A stretch of DNA of 64,000 nt from positions 2,833,501 through 2,897,500 of the forward strand of contig JAXRKN010000041.1 of assembly GCA_038502055.1 (NCBI GenBank), given 5' to 3'. How positions within the stretch are numbered: the first letter of the stretch is position 1; the number at the start of each line of letters is the position of its first letter. The DNA is from Tanytarsus gracilentus (lineage: Eukaryota > Arthropoda > Insecta > Diptera > Chironomidae). The notes below the pieces were generated by a model that was given only the letters and a program-made list of their open reading frames with translations, was not told the DNA's origin and did not search any database. Shown here one piece after another: positions 50,901-61,344 of this stretch. Made by a program: the position numbers and the translations under genes.

Positions 50901-53900
50901 AAAACACTATGACTCTCGCTTTTCTCTCTCTCGATGTGTATTTTTGTTGTGGGGCTTTTATCATACTTGCGTTATGATATTATTTTTCTATTTGTGGAAT
51001 ATTTTTATGGGAAAATGTGGCTTTGAATTGTGTCTGTCTGGTTTCAACGACTTTTTTTAGATTAATGAGAAAAAAATATTTATTGATGAGATTTTTTTAA
51101 TGAATGAAATATTACAAATTTTAATTGTATTTTTTTCTAAAAAAATAACATTTTTAAATTTTCTGAACTCAAGGATTTTTGTAACGTATTTGAATTATTC
51201 AAAAAAAATTAGCTCTGGACGCACTAAAGTAAAATGCGCCTCAACTCGCCTCCTTAACATAGTTTAAGCATAAATCCCCATATCAAGCGATAGAAAAAAT
51301 TTATGCTCCGTCTATTGACAAAGCCATTCTTCTTATTCGTTATTTCTTTTTGTTCTTTCCTTTTGTTGTGCCATGCTTTTTTCATACATAAATAAATTTA
51401 TACAGTTGCTGACTTTCCACCCACTGGCCTTCACTCCTTTTTGAATGACACACCAAAAGCCTGCCAAAAATGTAGGTCGGGAGAGAGCGCTTTTTTGTGA
51501 GATTTTTGAATCATTGATTACATAAACATATTCGCTCACACATCAACTTACATGCGCCTCCCTTAATGGTTGAACGTGAAAGCAACCTCACTTCAGAATT
51601 TTTTCTCCTTTCCTTTGCATTAAGATATTACAAGCGTGATATAAAAAGAAAAAACGCTTGTTGTAAGTTAAATTTTTCAACACCAACCTTGCATACATAA
51701 GATACATAAGATTCTAACATACATAAGATAATAAATTATGGAAAAGGAAAAGAAAATTTCATCATCATATGCAAGGCCGTTCTTACCTCATTTGCTTTCA
51801 TTATTAAAACAAATTGTATTTTCCATGTAAGAAATAAATAGAAAAATATGCGAAAGAGATTAAGTCAGACGGAAGAAAGGCAACAACTTGAATTTGTTTC
51901 CACTTTTTCTCTTTCTCCTTTCGTTTACATATTTGATGATAATTATGAGTAAATGTTACAGCATCTCCTATCTTTTCATGTGTGTGCCTCCAATTAAGTT
52001 CAAAGTAGAAGATTAGAAGTTTCTGTCTGCTCCACATGAAGCACAATAAGCTGTTGCTTGTGCATGGAATAATTTTCTTATTTTATGTTTGCAAGCATAA
52101 TTTTGTTTACATCTTTTTTCAGGTAAAATTTACATTGAATATTTTAAGGTTGATGAAAATTTATTATTTTAGTGATGATAAATTTTATTAATTTTGTGAT
52201 AAATATTTTTGCTGACTGAATAATAAAAATTATTTGTTTGTTTGCGTTTTTGTCTCAATATTGAGGTTAAGTAGATTTTATTGGTAATTATTATTATAAG
52301 TTAATAAAAATTTGATAGAACGCAATGAACTTTTCGTATATATTTTATGGTTTTCTATATATAGTTTTCGTAAGAAATCTGCTCAATTAACTTAATAAGA
52401 TTTATTTATATTTCGAAGCTTCACAAAATTCCCTAATGTCCAATATATTGACCTATTTTTATCTTTTATTTATAGCTCTCAGTCATGAATGTCCTATTTT
52501 TCTAGCTCCAAAAATTCGAAGGACATTCACTCTTGTTCACAACCTCCCACAAAAAAAAGACGTAAAAAAGTTTATTTACGTTTTTGTAAAAATAGACGAC
52601 TCAATTTATTTGCAAATAAACCGATTTGATAAATTAAGGGCTTTGTTTAACTTTCAATCACCCCCAAAATCACAAACATCCTTGAAAAATTCCTCCTTCA
52701 AAAAGAAACCAAAATGCTTTGTTTACAAAAATAGAGAAGAAAAAGTTTTTTCCATCCCAACAATACCAAAAAAATCTCATGTAAACTCTTCATGCATAAT
52801 TAATGTTCATTTTCACAAAAATTCTTTTCGCCTTAAAACAATTTTCACTCATTTGAGACCTTCACTTTATCATTCCTCAACATTCCGGACATAAATTTTC
52901 GATCAGAGTTCACGGCATGAATGATTTATTGCACATACTTTTGAAAATAGATCCATTACTCATTTTACTTTTATGCTACTCCCCATCAGTCTCGAAATGA
53001 TTTTTATTAGCTTCTAATAATTCAAATAAACACGCGAGCAAATGAGCCATGATTAAGATTTTCAGATATGAGAAAGTTGAATGATGGCAGGAAGAAAATT
53101 AATTAAAAAACTTTTTTCATTTCTATTTTGTCATCACTCTGCTTATTAGTGCTACGAGCACTGGCGACGTCTAATTTTGAGTGTTCTTCTCGAATTTCTT
53201 TTTATTGCAAAAAATATTCCGCAATTTTAATAATTTTACTGTCCATAAAAAATTATGCGGCCAAACTTTCATTCAATTGTAATTTTGCCTGTTGCTAGCT
53301 GAAACTAAGACGAATGCTATTCAAATTCTCTCTGCTGACATCCGCTGTGAGTTATTGTGCGGTGGTGTGAAACCACTGGGAAAATGCCTTGAAAGATTTC
53401 TTTATGGTTGAGAGAGGAAGTAAATGAAGTGATTTTGGAGTCGAAGGGAGGATTAAGTCATTTGTGAAGAAGAAAATTTTATGAATTGTTCTTCGGAAGT
53501 TATTGATGACTTTTTAGAAGCTCAATCAATTATTTTATGTTATTTATAAATAAACTTTCAAGTAGATTAAATAGTTGAAAAAATCAAAAAATGATAAATT
53601 TCTCATTTCCATTCAACAAATTTTTCTATCCACTGATTGTGAATTTTTGATACCCCAAATTTCAACTAATCTCATAATTCTGTAAATGCAAATGACTTTT
53701 TTATACCATGACCGTCGAATAAAAAAAGCATTTTCCGTCTTCGCTTAGTAAATTTTTTCTCTCCTAATTTTATTCTCGTATAAATCTCTTTTTTTATCAA
53801 CTTATTTACAGCAATGCGATTATTGTAATATTTCCTAATATAAAATTTTAATTTTTCCTCCTCGAGCCTGTTGCTTTTACTCTATTTTCATATTATAATA

Positions 53901-53977
53901 GAGACACATTTACTTTATGATTATAGTCGAGGAAAACACCTCTTCATGTTTATTCAAAAGCGTCGCGTTTAATGACT
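47949..53977. other. intergenic region between KChIP and ind
   Basis: Six kilobases of AT-rich DNA. The first part must hold the KChIP promoter, the last part the ind 3' region. The only notable open frame is 52436-52894 (+), 152 codons with a hydrophobic N-terminus but no glycine, so it is doubtful. The sequence ACATAAGAT is repeated near 51695-51730. I see no RNA gene. Confidence 0.5.
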
Positions 53978-54901
53978 CTATGAATTTACGCTAGTGCATT
54001 TACAATTTGTACAGCCGCTGGAAGTGCCTCCATTACTCGGTGAGTGAATTAATTCGTTACTTGTTGAAATTGGACATTCGCTCTTTAGTTGCTTCTCTCG
54101 AACACGACGATTTTGAAACCTGTTGAAGGAGGAAAAAATTATTTAGTAAAACATTCTCATGCAGCACTTTTTAACATGCATCCCCAGTGAAAAAAAAAAG
54201 GGAGTTTGTTTTCGGAAATGAGAGAAAATGAAATAAAATATTTACCATATTTTCACTTGTTTCTCCGATAACTTCAAGCGTGTTGCTATCTCGATACGTC
54301 TCAAGCGAGTCAAGTATTGATTTGATGAGAACTCACGTTCCAAATCCAAAAGTTGTGTGCTCGAGAAAGCCGTTCGTATTCTTTTGCTCGACGAGTCTGA
54401 CTCGTAATTTGTTGGAGTGGGCGAGGGTGAATTAGATTTTGGCGAGCTTGGATGCATCGTAAGGCGATCACTTAGGTCATATGGCGTATATAAATTTCTT
54501 TTCATCGGCGGAGATGCCGACGGCGAACGAGATTGTGTTGATTGAGGAAATTGATGAGTCTTACGTGAGGTTGGGGAATTTTTCAAAATTAATGCACGCT
54601 CATAGTAGCTCGTTGATGATGGCACGAAAAGTGGCGGTAAATTTGTGGGAATGTATGGCTTTGGCGCGGTTAAATCCAAAAGGTGTTCCGATGGCAATTG
54701 ATAGTGTCTTTGCATCATTTGTTGTTGCTGTTGTTGTTGTTGTTGCTGAAGACTTAATGAGAACAAATAACTTCCAATGTATGATTGTGAGTATGGATTT
54801 GGCGGAGTGACCGGCAACATTGTTTGCTTCGGTTCTGATTTTTCTAATTTTACACTGCACTTATCATTGATCAAAGAATCCACAAGAAATGATCGAGACA
54901 T
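53978..54901 (-). CDS. ind: homeobox protein Intermediate neuroblasts defective (Gsx family)
   Basis: Two exons, 54901-54246 and 54119-53978, give 265 residues; the 126-base intron splits the Trp48 codon of the homeodomain. The N-terminus MSRSFLVDSLI is the Gsx-family signature, and a run of ten Gln lies near residue 52. The homeodomain (about 172-231) reads SKRIRTAFSSTQLLDLEREF, then IATRLKLSEKQVKIW and FQNRRVREKQ, with Gln50 and the ANTP-class recognition helix. The Cys-bearing tail ends GCTNCKCTSVNS. In insects Ind specifies the intermediate column of the ventral nerve cord, between Vnd and Msh; this is family knowledge. Large non-coding flanks on both sides fit a developmentally regulated gene. 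Confidence 0.95.
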
Positions 54902-54965
54902 TTTTACTTCTTTTCACTTCAAAGTTCAACTAAAAACTGATCGAATGCTCTCTTGCTGTTTGTGA

Positions 54966-54972
54966 TTTTATA
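54966..54972 (-). promoter_or_regulatory. TATA box of ind
   Basis: TATAAAA on the minus strand, 65 bases upstream of the start codon. TCAGTT, an arthropod initiator match, lies at 54935-54940 on the same strand; its A would be the start site, giving a leader of about 37 bases. The TATA-to-start distance of about 34 bases is slightly long. Confidence 0.5.
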
Positions 54973-57900
54973 CCCAAAAAGATCCTTTTTGCCCTCTCTC
55001 ATTTTCTTCTTTCACTTGCGATCATTGTTCAACGCAAAAAAGTGAACATGTATGTGTGTCTTCAAAACTCACCTCAAAGAGGATAATTTATTAAATTTGA
55101 CATAGAGCTCTTTCAGTGAGTGCACAAAGAGCGAATGAATGGCAAGGACCTCAACAAATGAAGCATTTTTTTTCTCGAGAGGGACGCTCATAAATTTCCA
55201 ACATGTTTGTTATTGTATCAATTCAATAGTGAGTAATTTTTTATTTGTTCCCTCCGAATTAGGGTCTTTCTCGCTGCGATGTGTGTTTTTAGAACCGCCC
55301 ATAGACAACTCTTATCCTTTTTCAACTTTTCTCTCAATGCTCACCACCGAAACACGCTTTTGTACAATCAAATTTGTTGTCTATTTGAATTTTATTCAAT
55401 ATTTGATTATCGCGCATTTTATTACCAATTTTCTTGTTTGAGAACCAGCTGGCTTTTGGTTTGTCCTCAAGAAGCTACAATGAAGCTTATTAAAATATTT
55501 TCTTTGATGTCATAACTTGATATCGAGCATCATCTCTTTGGGAAATTGAAGCTTTGTATTGATTTTTCTGATGCTTTGAAGATGGAATTGAGCGGGATTA
55601 AATTGTGGAAACTTTAAGATAAAATCAGAAAAAAATTATATTAGAAAATTCAAAAAATAATTTTATGTTTTTAGCTCCACTTTTTTAAAATTGAATTCTT
55701 AAATTATTTTAAGTTGAATCTCAAATCAGTTCTCCCAGACAGCTGAAGAGATTTCACTTGACGTGAAGAGAAAATCTGCAAAAAGTTGAGAGACATGACG
55801 CGCCATGTTGTCTGCAACATAAACTACAATAAGAAACAGATTTTTCCAAGCAGATTGTATACATATTGAACGTGTATCGTGACCATCTTCTGGCAGCACC
55901 TTTTAAATCCAATTAAATGCCATAACAAATACGACACACTCTTAAAAGGGAGGAAAACCTGTTAATTATCAAATTAAGGCTTTCGAAACACCTTTCACGA
56001 TTTAATGCTCAAAAATCCTCCTCGATATTAGAGCCAATTTAAGAGCATCCGATTACTGCTTCTTAAATCCTTACCTGAGAATAGATTTGTGTGTTTTTTC
56101 ATCTCGCATTCTCCCATTCATGAAAATGTGATTTTCGAAGGATCGTTTGACACAAAAGAATCCTTTGCAGTTGAAATCTAACTGAAAAATGTTTTGTGTG
56201 TTTTTTGTTGTTGGCGGATCATTGCCTTAGATCTCATTTCAAGGCTTCAATGGCCTCAAATAATATTTCATTTTTCAACAATTGGATCAAATTAGAAGGA
56301 ATAATAGTAAACAGAAAAGGAGTCAAGGTAGATTTTCTCTTTTTTTTGGGTATTGCAATTTTTTACAATGCACTCATTCACACTACATTTTTTTTGCCAT
56401 TCATTAACTTTATGAATGAAAAAGATTTTTTTTAGCAACAGTATAACTTGAATTTGATCGATGAAGACTCTCCTACATACTCGATGTAATATGCTTTGTG
56501 TGATCTTATAAAATCAGCAAGGGACACTTTTATTTAATTGCAAACTCTAACATGCATACACACAAACCCTCCAAGAGATTTTTTTATACATTGAAAAATT
56601 CCTTTCGAGAGTCCTTGAGTACAACAATAAGGACAAGAGACAATCATTGTGTAATATAGCAAAAAAATGAGAGATGGAGATGATGATGACAAACAGGAGG
56701 ATTTTTGCAGTCTCAGCACAAACGACACAAACCATTTCTTAATCGATTAATCACGCCGAAAGTCTACGATGCCGCATACGGATACGATTGAAAATTAAAC
56801 GATGATGAACGATTTTATTTTCCCACTCGAATATGCGGGGTTGTTTACACACAAAGGTGGATCATAATTGGAATTATTTTCAAAAGATTCCGAAAAATGT
56901 TTGCAGTCAGAGTTGAGCTCATTCAGGAGAAGAATAAAAAAATTATAATCCTTTTACAATGTTCAATTAGCAGATTGTTATTGATGAGAGAGATCGAAAC
57001 CCTTTTTCACATAGCCGACTTGACAAATCAACATCATGATCTGATTTTAAATTCAATTCGGTGGAGAAGAAAGGATGAAAATATTTTTGGCAAACATCAA
57101 CAAACTTTTTTATTTTGATAATCAATTAAATCAACATCATTCATTGAATTGGAATTTCATCTTTAGACATTGACGATGGAATTTTATATTTTCAAATTCA
57201 TGAAATGTTACATGGTTTCATTACACTGAGAAAAGGGAAAGATTATTTTCTTGGATCATGTTCAAGAAAGTCAGAGAATGAATTTTGCATATAAAAAGTT
57301 TTGAATATTACTATGAGAAAATAGGGAATTCTGCTCATGCAGCATTTTTGCTTGTTCATCAAGCATTCGCTCAATGATTATAAAGTTTATTGAGGTTCAT
57401 CGAAGAGGGTTAAAGGATTTTCTTTTTTGGAGCTCTATCAAAAAAGTTGTTGAAAAAAAATTTACAAAAATTATTCATTGATAATAAAATTCTTTCTTCT
57501 ACTTTTTCCTGCTCAACCTCACAAAAAGACTTTTTTTCTTCAATTAAGTCGTCTATTTTCTTTTCAAAACCTCCACTCTATAAAGTTGCAATTAGCACGA
57601 CCTCGTTATTTTGCACTTCACGTGTTGTCTCCATAAAATTCACTTTTTAAATTAAAACATTTTCCACGTTTTTCTCCCCTTTTCCGTCAATTTGCATCCA
57701 TAAATTTAATTGCATGCATTTCGCACATAGGAAATTAAGCGAGAGTGTCACAAAAATGTTACGTTCCGCTCACGCGAGGAAAAAAAGGAGAAATATGTCA
57801 GTCGTTAAAAAATAACTTTATGAACGCATATCACATCGTTGAGCTGATTGGATCCAGCGATATTATCGATTTGTCATCATATTTCCAATTTCATCCACTT

Positions 57901-58508
57901 TCGCTTACATCGCAACAAGAGAGTTGTGAAGCTTGTCTAGCAATGAGTGATTAATTAAGGGAGAAAATGAGAAAACGAGGAAAAATAGTCCGCAGTAGAA
58001 TCCCATAAAGTTTTCAAGGGGTTGAAAGTTTGAATTTTCAATTTACGTTAAATTTTTAAATTTTAAATAAAATCTATTTCAAAAACTCTTAAAGTTTTAA
58101 ATATTTATCTCATTCATTAAAAATTTTACTGTGTCAATCCTTGGACACTTGATGTATTTTTATAAACCATGATGATGCACCATAAAAAACTTGAACTACT
58201 TTAGTTTTATTTTCAGGAGTCCAATAGTGGCTCTCACCCATCAACATCATCATCATCATCGCATAACGACATCGGCGGAGAAAACAAAACACAATTTTCG
58301 TTATTAAAAGCTTTCGCTCATTTCTATATTAAAAAACAATTCTTCAAAACACACAACAAGAACAAAACAGCACTTAATGGTTATTATTGAGCCATAATTG
58401 ATGGGAAATGGTCGACGTCAATTTCATCAAAAGCACACACAAGAGTGCTGTTCTCTCGGATCATTTTGTCTCGCGCGCTCTCACTCATTTTCAGACTCAA
58501 TTAGTATA
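54973..58508. other. intergenic region between ind and the GPCR gene
   Basis: Head-to-head spacer of 3.5 kb that should contain the upstream control regions of both genes. It is AT-rich, with short open frames lacking domains. A CAT-repeat run lies near 58242-58260. I could not pick out individual enhancer elements. Confidence 0.5.
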
Positions 58509-58517
58509 TCAGTCAGT
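58509..58517 (+). promoter_or_regulatory. possible initiator of the GPCR gene
   Basis: Two overlapping TCAGT initiator matches lie about 100 bases upstream of the start codon. There is no TATA box at the right distance. Short motif, so weak evidence. Confidence 0.3.
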
Positions 58518-58613
58518 ATTGTGTCGGTATTCAAAGCGTTCATATCTGCCCAGTTTATAATCTTCCTTTAAAATCGAACTGTCAACGACACGAAAAGAAA
58601 AAGAACTCGCGAA

Positions 58614-61344
58614 ATGAATAAATCGGATGAAGACAATCTGAATGTGGAATCAATTTTTGAACTATCGACAAAGATTCCATTTGATTTGTCAACCGGAATA
58701 CCAGCGAATGGAACTTCTTCACACACTGAACCATCAAATGTCTATCTCAAAGTGCTTTCGTTTCTTTATATTGTCGGCATCGTTGGAAGCTTTTTGGCGC
58801 TGCTTCATCTCTATCGAAAGCGAAACTTTAAAAATATAAAACAGGCGTTCATGCTAAAGTAAGTAAATTTTATGACACATGCCGGCAATTAGAGATTTAA
58901 GAATTAATTTTAATGAATGAGCGATAAACTTTGACCTCTTTTATTGTTTAGTTTTTGCACGCAAGAGATAGACTTGATAAGACACACCTTTAAATTAGAC
59001 TCGAATTAATTTGGCAATTATAAAGTTTTAATTAAAATTCGTGAAGTAATTAAGAATAAATTTATATTATTTAAAGTTGAAATAATAAATTTTTTATCTT
59101 TAATCACAAATGCCCATAAAATCTCGCATATTCAATCTTCACACATCTAATCATCTCACATGTCACCGAGATTAAACGATAAAATTAATTTTCCTTTTCA
59201 TTTCATCAATTATCTTCACACAAAGATGCCTGATGACCTTAGAGTTTTGCGGATTGCTGGGGATGCTGACACAAATGACGATAAAACACTTCGCAAAGAG
59301 TCAGAGTTGGTCATTTTGCTTCTGTCGAATTTTGTGGCGTTTCTTTGGACTGAGCTCAGGCTGTGTGGCATTTCTGATGGCAGTCGAGAGATATTTTGCT
59401 TTAACAAAGCCATTTTGGTACTGCAAACACTTCACGAATGGCTTAATGTATCGATTAATTATCTCTCTGTGGTTAATTGCTGCCGTCCTAACATTCATGC
59501 CGGTTTTCGGATTTGGAATTTATTTCAATGAGAAGAAAACAAAATGTGAACGATATCGAGATGCAACCGAGCCACTGGATGTCGCCTATGCATTTATATT
59601 TTTCTTCATGGGTAATTCACTTAAAATTTTATGAGGATTCACTTAACCTACTTTCTCTCGTAACAGGATCAACGCTCTGTACATTTATGGTCATCTGCAA
59701 CTATTCTGTCACTCGAATTGTTTACGCTTCTTATCGCAACATGAAGCAATTAACGCTCAGCTCTCTCGAGAACTTTAATCGAATTCAATCCATTAAATTT
59801 CGTCATCAGTTAAGTGAGGTTAGTACATGCAGCAGCAGCAGCACAACGACCAAGACCATATCGCTAATAACACGAGACGAAATTGAATTTATCAACATGG
59901 TGAACTTGCTGACAGCGAGCTTCGTGATTTGTTGGGGTACGAGTATGGTGAGTTTAGATTTTAATCGTCCGTTCACTCAACATTTATCAGTTTCTTTGTG
60001 TGAATTAATAACTGACCATTCGAAATCTGTAAGAGGCTCAAAGAATAAATCTATTTTTGGGAGATTTTCTTCGATCCACTTGAAAAGTCATAAAATGTAG
60101 TGAAAACAGACATGACCTTTATTAATTCAGTCTTGAATTCAAGAAAATATTGCGTCGAAAATAAATTTTACGAATAAAAATTTTGCGTGGGAAAATATTT
60201 TGTATAATTTTTATTCCAAAGTCAACAACCAAAGGCTGCAAAGATTCACTTAGCTTGAGGTGAACAATCGTTTAAAATTCAATTTTCTAAACTGTCGCAA
60301 GCCACCGACATCACAGTTGGTTCTTGGCCAATGCAGCATCCCCGCTTGAAATTTTTACTCACACGTTCTGTCATGCTCGACAATCTACAATTCAATTACC
60401 TTAATTTGCATTTTGGATCGCAACCGAATTGAATCATTATGGATATAAATTGAATTGAATTGGGTTGCTCTCGGCGCTTTCAATAACTGCATTTTCACGG
60501 TTTCCATTTCTACTTGATTATGTCACATAACTTTTCTATACATAAACTTGAAGTACCAATTTAAATCATTTTTTATGAACTCACTCTCAACAACTTTCAT
60601 GACGACATTTAATAGTTTTAATGGTTCAAAGAAGGGAGGGTAAAAACTGATTGTATGAGGACTAAAAAGGCACTCTATCAATTTCCAGTGAAAAGCTACT
60701 GAATTTTTATTTCAATTGTTATTGTAATTTTATTTTATACATGTTCGGTTCCGCATGCACACACGGTTGAATGAGTTTTCGGTTGCAACCCCTTTTATCG
60801 TATTTTATATGCTCATCATGTCTCCCTTAATGAGATAATTATTTATTGCAAATGTTAAAATGTCGTTTGGAAAATTATGTATAAAAAGTTTAGGGTGTTT
60901 GTTGAAAATTATTTGTAAAAATTATTTCAAGTGTTTTTAAAATCTATGTGAAAAAAATTTAAATAATTTCAACCCGTCTCACTTCACCATCATCGAGTCT
61001 CTAGTAATTTTTTCATCAATGCCATAAAACACATTTTTTAAACAACTTTATAAACGCATTAATCTATCCATCCGTCTTCTTTCTCTCTTCTCTAACAGAT
61101 AACGATACCAATAGCACAATTTGTGGAAACTGCAAATCATTCAAAAGCCGGCGATTTCTTTTTTCGGATTGCCGACGCACTTCTCCTGCTTCATTTCACA
61201 TTCGATCCATACATTTATGTTATTATGCGGACGGACTATTGGAAAAAGATCAAAAATTTCATTATGAATCAATTTCGTTTGAAAGAGCAAAATGAGTTAG
61301 CCGAAACGGGACTTACGGCATGGACAGCTTCAAGAAATTGTTGA
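58614..61344 (+). CDS. prostanoid receptor-like class A GPCR
   Basis: Four exons, 58614-58858, 59226-59611, 59667-59947 and 61099-61344, give 385 residues. The extracellular N-terminus has two possible N-glycosylation sites (NKS, NGT). Seven membrane segments can be traced, starting with YLKVLSFLYIVGIVGSFLAL. After segment 3 comes AVERYFALTKPFWYCKHFT, close to the ERCLAxTxPxxY pattern of prostanoid receptors in place of DRY. Segment 6 has NLLTASFVICWGTSM, and segment 7 ends TFDPYIYVIMR, like DPWxYILLR. The second extracellular loop (GIYFNEKKTKCERYRD) lacks the GTWCF motif of vertebrate prostanoid receptors. The likely relatives are insect prostaglandin E2 receptors such as fly CG7497. Ligand and coupling are not shown by the sequence. 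A 1.15-kb intron precedes the last exon. Confidence 0.85.
59948..61098 (+). other. last intron of the GPCR gene
   Basis: The 1.15-kb intron starts GTGAGT and ends TCTAACAG. An open frame continues from exon 3 into it as far as about 60100, which would give a receptor cut short after segment 6 if retained. I see no other gene in it. Confidence 0.6.

Noticed and set aside
54481..54810. Plus-strand frame of 109 codons and a second minus frame opposite ind
   Set aside because: Both overlap the ind coding exon, which has a clear Gsx N-terminus and homeodomain; these are alternate-frame artefacts.
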